DNA of 64,000 bases from NZ13-RE01 sp964612975 (lineage in GTDB: Bacteria; Dictyoglomota; Dictyoglomia; Dictyoglomales; Dictyoglomaceae), in NCBI GenBank assembly GCA_964612975.1, contig CAZTGC010000001.1, positions 124,001 through 188,000 of the forward strand, given 5' to 3'. Below the pieces are notes generated by a model. It saw only the letters and a list, made by a program, of their open reading frames with translations, had not been told where the DNA came from and did no database searches. Shown in pieces: positions 36,775-44,030 of the stretch. The translations under genes and the position numbers were made by a program. The stretch's first letter is position 1. Each line of letters starts with the position of its first letter.

Positions 36775-36803
36775 TTGTCATAGGATAATTTATATGATAT
36801 AAT
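36775..36803 (+). promoter_or_regulatory. Strong promoter of the major pilin gene
   Basis: TTGTCA (36775-36780), a 17-base spacer, and a perfect TATAAT (36798-36803). The start of transcription would be near 36810, giving a leader of about 37 bases with AAAGGAGGTGA before the TTG start. This separates pilin expression from the pilBC genes upstream. Confidence 0.85.
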
Positions 36804-36846
36804 CTTTGAAGAAGAATTTTTTTAATTAAGAAAGGAGGTGAATTAG

Positions 36847-37242
36847 TTGAAGAACAGTAAGGGATTCTCCCTGATAGAACTATTAGCAGTAATCGCTATT
36901 TTGGCAGTTCTTATAGCAATTGCAGTTCCAAGATATCTTGATGCTGTAGATGAAGCAAGAAGAAATGCACAAAAACAGAATGTTGCAATAATAAGAACAG
37001 CATTGGAATTATATAGACATAAAGCTGCTGATAAGAAATATCCATCTGCTGGTAATGCATTTAATGATTTTCTAACAAATCCTGAATATTTCACAGAAAC
37101 TCCTGTATGTCCATATAATAATATGGAATATACGTATACTGGTTCTCAACCCAGCTCATGGACTAGTGGGGAGGCTCATTATCTTCTCTATGTAGTAAAT
37201 GCAGCTCGCACACTTTACACTATTACCTATACAGCTCCATAA
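36847..37242 (+). CDS. Major type IV pilin / GspG-like pseudopilin
   Basis: Structural filament subunit, 131 residues. A short prepilin leader, MKNSKG, is cut before FSLIELLAVIAILAVLIAIA. Glutamate at mature position 5 and the long hydrophobic helix are canonical. The small globular part has YPSAGNAFNDFLTNPEYF and two cysteine-poor strands, more like GspG/Thermus-type pilins than disulfide-looped PilA. TTG start preceded by AAAGGAGGTG, its own strong promoter, and a strong terminator after it all indicate high expression. Confidence 0.9.
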   Translation: MKNSKGFSLIELLAVIAILAVLIAIAVPRYLDAVDEARRNAQKQNVAIIRTALELYRHKAADKKYPSAGNAFNDFLTNPEYFTETPVCPYNNMEYTYTGSQPSSWTSGEAHYLLYVVNAARTLYTITYTAP

Positions 37243-37257
37243 AAGTTAGAAATTTTT

Positions 37258-37287
37258 GCCCCGAAGAGTATTCTTCGGGGCTTTTTT
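37258..37287 (+). terminator. Intrinsic terminator after the major pilin gene
   Basis: Arms GCCCCGAAGA (37258-37267) and TCTTCGGGGC (37272-37281) close a GTAT loop. Six T follow. The next frame starts only 8 bases beyond, so it can be expressed only by read-through. Confidence 0.92.
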
Positions 37288-37295
37288 AATAAAAA

Positions 37296-37748
37296 GTGAA
37301 AATTTTTAAAAAATTTACATCAAGAATAGACAGAATTATAATTTATACTCTTTTATTTGGTGTTTTTCTTATTCTCTTGTATATGCTTTTTAATATCTTA
37401 GTTTGGTTGCGAATTCAATCCTTCATTATTTCCCATGATATAATCATTAATGCTAAATATGCTTTAGAACTTTCAATTATTAAAAATGAAAAAATAGTTT
37501 ATAACTTTTTCTATTCTCCAAAAACAAATTCTATTCAATTTTATTGGATTTATGGGGAAAATTCTAAAAAAGCCTATCTTCATCCCCATCTAATTCCCTC
37601 AGGTATTAAATGTGAAAGCCCTACAAAAACTCATACTTTTTACTTTGAGAATGGAAATATTTATCCCGAAGGAGAAATTATTCTTTCCACTTATCTTTCT
37701 AAAAGAACCATAAGATTTTTTAAAAATGGAAAAGTGGGATTTAAATAG
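37296..37748 (+). CDS. FimT/GspH-like membrane protein without a prepilin leader
   Basis: 150 residues from GTG, with no Shine-Dalgarno. One membrane helix (about 13-36) is followed by a domain that reads like a FimT/GspH minor pilin: an aligned INAKYALELSIIKNEKIVYN segment, strands, then FYFENGNIYPEGEII and a final RTIRFFKNGKVGF, matching the family's F-x-x-(D/N)G ... I-x-x-x-GKV ending. It lacks the G|F cleavage site and glutamate 5, so it is either a membrane-retained derivative or a non-pilin relative. Position between pilin genes supports a pilus role. Confidence 0.6.
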   Translation: MKIFKKFTSRIDRIIIYTLLFGVFLILLYMLFNILVWLRIQSFIISHDIIINAKYALELSIIKNEKIVYNFFYSPKTNSIQFYWIYGENSKKAYLHPHLIPSGIKCESPTKTHTFYFENGNIYPEGEIILSTYLSKRTIRFFKNGKVGFK

Positions 37749-37845
37749 ATAAAATAATCTTTAAAATTAGAAATTTCCCAAAAACTTTTTGAGGTATAAT
37801 AAGATATAATTTGTCTCTTGAGAAGTTTCTTCTTTTTATAGCCAT
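37741..37845 (-). CDS. Possible 34-residue peptide on the opposite strand
   Basis: ATG at 37845 reading left, stop at 37741. A good Shine-Dalgarno complement (CTCCTC at 37856-37861) sits 10 bases upstream. The product begins MAIKRRNFSRDKLYLIIPQK and is basic then hydrophobic. It is the only frame with a start and ribosome site in an otherwise gene-free 294 bases. It may be spurious. Confidence 0.2.
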   Translation of the reverse strand: MAIKRRNFSRDKLYLIIPQKVFGKFLILKIILSI

Positions 37846-37993
37846 CTTTTAGTTACTCCTCGGGAGGCAATATTTCAAAATATAGAGTTGATAATATTTT
37901 AGCACAATTTATAAATTTTTGTAAGAAAGAGTTTCTTTTAAAACCCTAAAATTAGTGAGTCTTGAATACCTATAGGAGACCAAGAGTTTTTTT
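37815..37993 (+). ncRNA. Candidate small RNA or leader in the pilin cluster
   Basis: The gap 37749-38042 has no plus-strand gene. Two TATAAT boxes (37795-37800 and 37805-37810) precede it, but good -35 boxes are missing. About 180 bases later a weak hairpin (TCTTG...CAAGA, with palindrome CCTATAGG inside) ends in seven T (37987-37993). CTCTTG at the 5' end (37815-37820) can pair with CAAGAG at 37981-37986, closing the whole segment. No known riboswitch or RNA family is recognised. Confidence 0.3.
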
Positions 37994-38007
37994 CTCAATG
38001 TTTAAAT

Positions 38008-38036
38008 TTGTCTTGCAGTTAAAAATTTGCTATAAT
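38008..38036 (+). promoter_or_regulatory. Promoter of the minor-pilin genes, leaderless type
   Basis: TTGTCT (38008-38013), a 17-base spacer, and a perfect TATAAT (38031-38036). Normal spacing puts the first transcribed base at about 38043, the A of the ATG of the next gene. No Shine-Dalgarno precedes that ATG, consistent with a leaderless mRNA. Confidence 0.7.
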
Positions 38037-38042
38037 GAAATT

Positions 38043-38477
38043 ATGAAAAAGGGATTCACTTATTTGGAACTTTTAATAGTTATTGGTCTTATAGCAATTT
38101 TATTATACTTAACCCTTACTTCCTTTAGAAGTAGGACCGATTTAAAACTTTCCCTTGAAAATTTTACCCTACAACTTAAAGAAGATCTAAGATATGTAAG
38201 AATGCGAGCTATTATTAATAAAAATAATACAGAATTTCGTTTTAATCCCAATTATACTTCCTATACTTTCTTAGATGATAAGGGTATGGAAATAACAAGA
38301 GTAAATAATGAGAATATAATAATAAATTCCACAGGAACTATTTTTTCCTTTGATGATGATGGAAATTTAACTATTAGTGGAACTTATACTTCTGGTGAAA
38401 TAAAATTATCCCTTGATGTTTATTCTGCTACTTTAAGAATTAATAATAAGGGATTTATAGAGGTGGTTGGCCCATGA
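38043..38477 (+). CDS. Minor pilin / pseudopilin, GspH/FimT type
   Basis: 144 residues. I chose ATG 38043 because it gives a perfect prepilin leader, MKKG, cut before FTYLELLIVIGLIAILL with glutamate 5. An upstream start at 37962 would bury this motif 27 residues in. The globular part has the FimT/GspH layout, with FSFDDDGNLTISG near the end and a final LRINNKGFIEVV. The next gene overlaps by four bases. First of a run of H-I-J-K-like minor pilins. Confidence 0.85.
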   Translation: MKKGFTYLELLIVIGLIAILLYLTLTSFRSRTDLKLSLENFTLQLKEDLRYVRMRAIINKNNTEFRFNPNYTSYTFLDDKGMEITRVNNENIIINSTGTIFSFDDDGNLTISGTYTSGEIKLSLDVYSATLRINNKGFIEVVGP

Positions 38478-38860
38478 ATAAGGGATTTACCCTTTTAGAA
38501 GTTTTAATATCAATTTTATTATTGAGCATAATAGTTACATATTTTTGGATGGGAGTTTCAAATGTTTTAGGGGAGGACGATCTAATAAAGTCAGAGAGTC
38601 AGGCAACAATATTGGCAGAGAAAAAATTAGAAGAGTATAGAAGGGCAATTATAAATAGTTGGACTGCAAGTTTTACTTTATCGGGTAATTTTTCTTCTGA
38701 GGGTTGGACAACTTATAGATACGCTATATATACCTTTGCCCTCACCCAAAGTTTAAGTCGGATTAGAGTAGAAGTTTGGGAGGATATAAATAATAATAAT
38801 ACTTGGGATTCCCTTGAGGGAAAAAGTGTATTATTAACAATGGTCTCAAGGAGAAGATAA
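38474..38860 (+). CDS. Minor pilin / pseudopilin, GspI/PilV type
   Basis: 128 residues. Prepilin leader MNKG, cleavage before FTLLEVLISILLLSIIVTYF, glutamate 5 present. The segment ESQATILAEKKLEEYR matches the conserved GspI/PilV helix, and the C-terminal YAIYTFALTQSLSRIRVEV strands are typical. It likely joins the H-, J- and K-like proteins at the filament tip. GGTTGGCCC rather than a clear Shine-Dalgarno precedes it, so it is probably coupled to the upstream gene. Confidence 0.85.
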   Translation: MNKGFTLLEVLISILLLSIIVTYFWMGVSNVLGEDDLIKSESQATILAEKKLEEYRRAIINSWTASFTLSGNFSSEGWTTYRYAIYTFALTQSLSRIRVEVWEDINNNNTWDSLEGKSVLLTMVSRRR

Positions 38861-38861
38861 T

Positions 38862-40427
38862 ATGAAAAGGGGATTTACCTTTATTGAGATTGTTTTTGCC
38901 ATTTCAATTTTAGCATTATTAGCCCTTCTTTTGGTAAACATTCTTCCAAGAGCCTTTGATATCTATAATGAAAAATTTGAGGAACAGGAAAGATTTTCTA
39001 ATGTTCAAATTATTTTTGATAGATTGGCAAGGGAAATAAGACAGGGAAATATTATTTCTAATATAAGCCCTGCCACTCAAACTCTTGGATATTTAGTTTT
39101 AACCCTTTCATCAGGAGGATCCGTAGCTTATTCCACAACTTTATATAATGGAAAATATTATTTTACTGTAAATAATGAGATTCAGGCAGGACCTATACAG
39201 GAATTAAGATTTGTGGGACTGGATGCGTCAGGAACTTATACAACCTTGATATCTAATATAAGAACTTTATCTATGACTGTTGTTATGGAAGATGGTCAAA
39301 AATATGCTTCAACCATCTCTTTGAGGGCAGAAACTATTCCTGGAGCTATCGTTATAATTGAAATTATGTATGCGCCTGCACCCCGTGATAGGACTGGGAA
39401 TACTTATACAGAAACTCATATGGAGTTTGTTGAAATTTACAATGAAACAAGCAATACCTTAAATCTTCAAGGGTGGAAAGTTAATGGGCATACGATTAGC
39501 ACTATAAGATCAGGAAGTTTTAATCTTCCTCCAGGTTGGAGTGCTTTAATAGGAGCTAATGGCTCAAATCTTCCTTCTCATTATAATGTTCCTTCTAACA
39601 CGATAGTTCTTGAAACAAATAGTTCTGGTTTAGGTAGCGGAGGAGGAGAACTTAATAATAAAAGCGATACTGTTGAGGTTAGAGATAATAACGATAGAAT
39701 TATAGATAGGGTTCAATATGACGATAAATGGGGAGGTAAACCTTCTGGAAATAACTATTATTCTCTTGTGAGAAAATCTATTGAAGATTCTTCTCAAGAT
39801 TCTTCAAATTGGGGCAATTATCCATATATTAACTACACTACGGGAAATATTACTGTCTATTGCCTATCTGCCCCTCTGATCCTTATAAGTGAGGTTATGT
39901 ATTATCCATGTCCGGTAGATAGAAATGGAGCACTACGTCCAGAAACTAATATGGAATTTGTGGAGCTTTACAATGCCTTTAACCAAACTATAAATATTCA
40001 AAACTGGAGTATAAATAATAACGTGATAAACAGAAATGTCATGGGTGGGTTCAATATACCCCCCGGAGGCTATGCAATAATTGGAGGAAGGAACTCACGA
40101 ATAAATAGTTGGTATAATATACCATCATCTTATATCTATTTAACAACACAACAAAGGGGGCTTGGAGGAGGAACTCTTCCTTTAGGTAATACTTCAGGAT
40201 CTGTAATTCTTAGGGATGCATCAGGAAGAGTTGTAGATCAGGTAAGTTATTCGAACACTTGGGGAGGCTCTCCTTCTGGGAATTATTATTATTCTTTAGA
40301 AAGAAGATCTTACACTGTTTCCGCTCAGGACTCCACTAATTGGGGAAGTAGTACAACTATTAATTATTCAATTCTCACATATCGTTCATACTGTACCCCA
40401 GGCTCTAAAAACTCTATTTCGCCATGA
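38862..40427 (+). CDS. GspJ/PilW-type minor pilin carrying two tandem lamin-tail-like domains
   Basis: 521 residues, far longer than the usual 200 or so. Leader MKRG, cleavage before FTFIEIVFAISILALLALLL, glutamate 5 present, then a J-type pilin domain to about residue 158. Two repeats follow (about 163-330 and 339-516), each with I(I/S)E(I/V)MY, P..DR.G, EFVE(I/L)YN, W..N, a NxPPG turn, a D.V.Y...WGG.PSGN.YYSL core, and SxQDSxNWG. This resembles the lamin-tail (LTD) immunoglobulin-like fold seen in secreted bacterial proteins. The second repeat ends in a TPGSKN motif typical of LTDs. It is presumably exposed at the pilus tip as an adhesin or ligand-binding module. Confidence 0.82.
   Translation: MKRGFTFIEIVFAISILALLALLLVNILPRAFDIYNEKFEEQERFSNVQIIFDRLAREIRQGNIISNISPATQTLGYLVLTLSSGGSVAYSTTLYNGKYYFTVNNEIQAGPIQELRFVGLDASGTYTTLISNIRTLSMTVVMEDGQKYASTISLRAETIPGAIVIIEIMYAPAPRDRTGNTYTETHMEFVEIYNETSNTLNLQGWKVNGHTISTIRSGSFNLPPGWSALIGANGSNLPSHYNVPSNTIVLETNSSGLGSGGGELNNKSDTVEVRDNNDRIIDRVQYDDKWGGKPSGNNYYSLVRKSIEDSSQDSSNWGNYPYINYTTGNITVYCLSAPLILISEVMYYPCPVDRNGALRPETNMEFVELYNAFNQTINIQNWSINNNVINRNVMGGFNIPPGGYAIIGGRNSRINSWYNIPSSYIYLTTQQRGLGGGTLPLGNTSGSVILRDASGRVVDQVSYSNTWGGSPSGNYYYSLERRSYTVSAQDSTNWGSSTTINYSILTYRSYCTPGSKNSISP
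39348..40409 (+). repeat. Tandem lamin-tail-like protein repeats (two units of about 500 bases)
   Basis: Unit 1 covers about 39348-39852 and unit 2 about 39876-40409. They are clearly related at protein level but too diverged to recombine, so this is an old internal duplication. Conserved landmarks in both are METxMEFVELYN-like, NxPPG and QDSxNWG. Confidence 0.7.
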
Positions 40428-40825
40428 AAAAGGGTCAAATTCTTATTGCAGTTTTATTAATTTTTGTTATATTCAGCTTAGTCATGACTGGGGTTCTTAA
40501 TATTTGGGAAGGAAATATTAGAAAGGTGGGAGTACAAATTGGAGAGAAGCAGGCTCTTTATCTTGCGGAGGGAGGAGCAGAAATTGCTATTTACAGCCTG
40601 ATCTGGTTTAGTCCTTCAATAGGCACATATACCTATACCGGAGTAATAACACAGACAGATTTTTCAGGGAGATATACTACAACTTTATTATGGGATAATC
40701 CAAATTTTGAGATTGAATCTGTAGGAACGGTAGATCTTTGGACAAGAACGTTAATAATAGAAGGAACAAGAAGGGGAACAAGTTTTCCCTACACAATAAC
40801 CATAACTTTATGGAGTGAGGAATAA
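40424..40825 (+). CDS. Minor pilin-like protein, PilX/GspK type N-terminus
   Basis: 133 residues. It begins MKKG then QILIAVLLIFVIFSLVMTGV, with no glutamate at mature position 5. That is usual for the K/PilX class, which caps the filament. The next segment, GEKQALYLAEGGAEIAIYSL, matches the conserved QAxYLAExGxE helix of PilX. It overlaps the LTD pilin by four bases. It completes a plus-strand H-I-J-K set, though it is much shorter than a typical GspK. Confidence 0.75.
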   Translation: MKKGQILIAVLLIFVIFSLVMTGVLNIWEGNIRKVGVQIGEKQALYLAEGGAEIAIYSLIWFSPSIGTYTYTGVITQTDFSGRYTTTLLWDNPNFEIESVGTVDLWTRTLIIEGTRRGTSFPYTITITLWSEE

Positions 40826-42220
40826 ATGCTTAGCTTCCATTTGATGGATGGAAGAATAAGGTTTTTAGAAGGTCTTTGGGAGAAGAAAAGTTTAAAAATT
40901 AAAAATTCCTTTATTTTAGAAATAAAGGAGGAATGGTGGGTTAGGGGAAAAGAAGATAGAATAGCTCAGATTTTAAAAGAGGAACTGGAAAAAAATAATA
41001 TTAAAGAAAAGGATTTATATATTACCCTGGAGACAAAGGAATTTTGCCCAAGATTAATAGAATTTCCCAAAATTCCATTAAAGGAATTGAGGGAAAATAT
41101 TCTTGATGAATTAGAGGAGCTTATTTCCTTTAGAGAAGAAACAATGGGTATGGGTTTTTCTGTCCTTCACCAAGATAAAGAAAAAATAAGGGTATTAGTA
41201 TTGACCTATCCTAAGGATATTATAGAGGTATGGAAAAATATTTCCAATGAGCTAAATTTAAGATTGAAGTATATAGAATTTTCATCTCTCTCATCCCTTA
41301 GGGGATTAGCCTATGAAAATTATGATTTTTCAAAAAATATTTGTGTTATATTTGTAGGATATGATGTTTCCGATATTTATCTTTTTAATAAAGGCAAAAT
41401 TTGGGGTATATACAACATGAGTATTGGGGCTTCGGATTTTTCCTTTTATGAAAATATAGCAGTAAATACAAGTTTTCTTTCATATATAGATGAGATAAGA
41501 ACTTATCTTTCTACTTTTCCCTTTGAGTTGGATGAGATGGTGGTTGTTGGGGAGAGTGAGGAGTCAATTCCTATATTAAACTACATTGGAGATGCCTTTT
41601 CTGATTTTCCCATAAGTTTAAATAAAAATTTATGGATTTCAAGTATTGGAGTTTCCATTGATTCTCAGGAATTTCCTCTGATTCCCCATTTAAATCTTCT
41701 TTCTAAAGAACTAGCTCTAAGGTTTGAAAGGGAATACTTCTTAAGATCTCTTCTTGCGGGAGTATTAGCCCTTATAATTGTCCTTTCAACAAATTTTTAT
41801 CTTACCCTTCAACTTGACAAAATTAGAAGAGAAAAATTGTTTTTGGAGCAAACCCTAAATCAAAGAAGGGGAGAATTAGAGGAGTTAAGAAAAATTGTTC
41901 AGGAAAGAATCTCTGTAAATGAGGGTTTAAAAGCTTGGATAGAAAATTTAAATTATAATAAAATTTTATCACCTTCTTATTTTTTAAAGGATTTATCTAA
42001 AATTACCCCTGTAAATGTTTGGCTATCGGATTTAGAGATTTTTGAAGATAATAAAATATCTCTTCAAGGATATAGCCTTGATAGTGAAGGAGTTGCTGAC
42101 TTTTTAATTTCTCTTTCCTATTCAAATGTCTTTAAGGATGTAAATTTACAAAATTCAAATCTAATAGAAATAGGAAATAAAAGGGTTCAAAATTTTAGAA
42201 TTTTAGCAGTTATAAAATGA
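40826..42220 (+). CDS. PilM-PilN fusion (GspL-like) pilus assembly protein
   Basis: 464 residues. The first 290 look like an actin-fold PilM/GspL cytoplasmic domain (LITLETKEFCPRLIEF-like strands, ICVIFVGYDVSDIYL). Then comes LNLLSKELALRFEREYF, which resembles the PilN N-terminal INLL peptide that normally binds PilM. A single membrane helix (306-326), a coiled coil and a PilN periplasmic domain (VWLSDLEIFEDNKISLQGYS) follow. Fusion tethers the two partners permanently, as in GspL. It starts one base after the previous stop. Confidence 0.8.
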   Translation: MLSFHLMDGRIRFLEGLWEKKSLKIKNSFILEIKEEWWVRGKEDRIAQILKEELEKNNIKEKDLYITLETKEFCPRLIEFPKIPLKELRENILDELEELISFREETMGMGFSVLHQDKEKIRVLVLTYPKDIIEVWKNISNELNLRLKYIEFSSLSSLRGLAYENYDFSKNICVIFVGYDVSDIYLFNKGKIWGIYNMSIGASDFSFYENIAVNTSFLSYIDEIRTYLSTFPFELDEMVVVGESEESIPILNYIGDAFSDFPISLNKNLWISSIGVSIDSQEFPLIPHLNLLSKELALRFEREYFLRSLLAGVLALIIVLSTNFYLTLQLDKIRREKLFLEQTLNQRRGELEELRKIVQERISVNEGLKAWIENLNYNKILSPSYFLKDLSKITPVNVWLSDLEIFEDNKISLQGYSLDSEGVADFLISLSYSNVFKDVNLQNSNLIEIGNKRVQNFRILAVIK

Positions 42221-42768
42221 AAAAGATAGACGTAATAATATTTTTTGTTGTCCTTTTATTAGGAATAATATTGGTATTAACACCCTCCTATTCAAATTTT
42301 AAAAAAGAAGAAAGGGATTTAAAATCTATGAAAATAGAGATAACAAATATTATTGATGAACTTAGTAAACTAAGGGATACTTTAAACATTTTGTCAAGGG
42401 AGAGGGAAAACTTATTGTTGGAGGGAAAGAAAAAAGCCTTTGATAAAAAGGGCTTTTCAATCTTTCTTAAGGAACTTGCAATTTTGCTTAAGAAGCATAA
42501 TATTTTATCCTTTTCTATAACTCCAGAGGAAGTTCAAGATGTTCCAAATCTCCCTGAGAATTTTCCTTTAAAAATTAAAAGAATTCCTTTAAATTTTCAA
42601 TTTGCAGGAAGATATCAAGGATTATTAACCTTCTTTCAGGGTCTTGAACTTCAAAATTATCCCATAAAATTTTTAAATTACAAAATTACCCATTTTAATC
42701 CAGAATCTGATAGAATTTTGTTAAGTTTTAATGGAAAGCTTGAGATTTATTTATTAGAGGAGGAATAA
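42217..42768 (+). CDS. PilO-like pilus assembly protein
   Basis: 183 residues. A short cytoplasmic start, one membrane helix (about 5-23), a coiled coil to about residue 75, then a small alpha/beta domain with PLNFQFAGRYQGLLTFFQGL, the ferredoxin-like core of PilO. It overlaps the PilM-PilN gene by four bases. It should form the inner-membrane alignment complex with that protein and the following PilP-like protein. Confidence 0.8.
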   Translation: MKKIDVIIFFVVLLLGIILVLTPSYSNFKKEERDLKSMKIEITNIIDELSKLRDTLNILSRERENLLLEGKKKAFDKKGFSIFLKELAILLKKHNILSFSITPEEVQDVPNLPENFPLKIKRIPLNFQFAGRYQGLLTFFQGLELQNYPIKFLNYKITHFNPESDRILLSFNGKLEIYLLEEE

Positions 42769-42771
42769 AAG

Positions 42772-43305
42772 ATGAGGGAAAAAATCTGGGGAGGTTTGAT
42801 TCTTATCACTACTTCTTTATCTATCTCATTAAATATATATACCCTTCTCAAAATGGAAGAAAAGACTTATAAATTAGATTATGAAATTCCTGCAAAGCCT
42901 ATAACCTATATAGAGGAAAAAAATATTGAAGAGGATAAAAAGAAAATTAGAAGTTTTATTAAGACGGAGATAAGTGAAATTAAGAATTTGAAATTGGGAA
43001 GATTAGACCCCTTTGAACCATTGATTAAAGAGAGAGAATTAAAGGAAAAAGAAATAATCTCTGAAAATTTACCCACACCCGTTGAGATAAAAAGAGAAGT
43101 TGTAAAGGAGTTTCCCTATTATTTAAGGGGAATATTGGAGTCTGAAAGAAAATTAGTTATATTGGAAACAAAGGATGAAACTAGAAGTTTTGTTTTGGAA
43201 GAGGGAAATAAGATTGGCGAATATAAGTTGGAAAAAATAAATTCCCTTGATAGAAATATTGTTCTTAAAGATTCTAAGGGAAATACCTTTATAATTAAAA
43301 TGTAG
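42772..43305 (+). CDS. PilP/GspC-like pilus assembly protein
   Basis: 177 residues. An N-terminal membrane helix (about 8-26) is followed by a low-complexity charged linker and the segment LGRLDPFEPLI, matching the GRxDPF motif of PilP. The end is a small beta domain (YYLRGILESERKLVILE, IGEYKLEKINSLDRNIVLKD), the homology region that meets the secretin. No secretin gene is in this window. Its last 11 bases overlap the convergent pilin gene. Confidence 0.75.
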   Translation: MREKIWGGLILITTSLSISLNIYTLLKMEEKTYKLDYEIPAKPITYIEEKNIEEDKKKIRSFIKTEISEIKNLKLGRLDPFEPLIKERELKEKEIISENLPTPVEIKREVVKEFPYYLRGILESERKLVILETKDETRSFVLEEGNKIGEYKLEKINSLDRNIVLKDSKGNTFIIKM

Positions 43306-44026
43306 ATGGTGCTAATGTTATTGTGGCAGTTCTTTCCCTTTGAAAATTACCAAATCTTCTCTTTGCTTTAATATCTATATCCACCAATTGTACCCTTCTT
43401 CCTATAGTATAATTGGCAGGGGTTAATTCAAAAATGGAATATTCACTACTGTGTCCCGGTATAAGGTCAAGATACAAATATTTTACTCTAAAGCCATTGG
43501 TATCTAAATAGTCTGATAAAAGAATGGGTTTATTAGTTGATGAAAAGGTGAAATAATTTATTAAATTGGTAATACTTCCCGAAGAATAGGTGGGAGTCCA
43601 AGAGAGATTTATGGAATATTTTAATAGAAATCTTGCATTGGGATTTGAAGGATCAGAAAAGGAGCCTGTTCTTGCCCTTGTTGTGTAAATATTAAATTTA
43701 TAAAGATTGTTTCCTAAGGGAGCTACTAGTACCAAAGCTTGAGTTCCAGTAGAAAAGGTCGTAAAGGTTCCAAAGCCATAATTGCTTCCTGAATTATCTA
43801 CAAGATTGATGTTAAATCCTGGTGGATATATAAATAATGCCTTTGTAATATCAGATTTTAAATGGGAAATCGCTAAGGAAACTCCTCTTTCTAATTCACC
43901 ATCAATTCTATTTAAAAGGGCATCTCTTTGTATTGTTAACCAAACCTGGGTTAAAACAATTAAAATTATAGAAAGTATGGTCATGGATATAAGAAGTTCA
44001 ATTAGTGTTAATCCGTTTTTTTTCAT
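43295..44026 (-). CDS. Minor pilin, GspJ/PilW type, second set
   Basis: 243 residues. Leader MKKNG cut before LTLIELLISMTILSIILIVL; glutamate 5 is present, and the +1 residue is leucine. The helix continuation and later strands (LISHLKSDITKALFIYPPG-like region, NYGFGTFTTFSTGTQALVL) fit the J/PilW class. Last gene of a minus-strand group of four that converges on the plus-strand pilus genes. Confidence 0.8.
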   Translation of the reverse strand: MKKNGLTLIELLISMTILSIILIVLTQVWLTIQRDALLNRIDGELERGVSLAISHLKSDITKALFIYPPGFNINLVDNSGSNYGFGTFTTFSTGTQALVLVAPLGNNLYKFNIYTTRARTGSFSDPSNPNARFLLKYSINLSWTPTYSSGSITNLINYFTFSSTNKPILLSDYLDTNGFRVKYLYLDLIPGHSSEYSIFELTPANYTIGRRVQLVDIDIKAKRRFGNFQRERTATITLAPSTF

Positions 44027-44030
44027 ATTA

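Noticed and set aside
37815..37993. Possible 6S RNA or c-di-GMP riboswitch in the pilin gap.
   Set aside because: The length is suitable, but I could not see the 6S central bubble or the GEMM core motifs; only an unspecified small RNA is kept.
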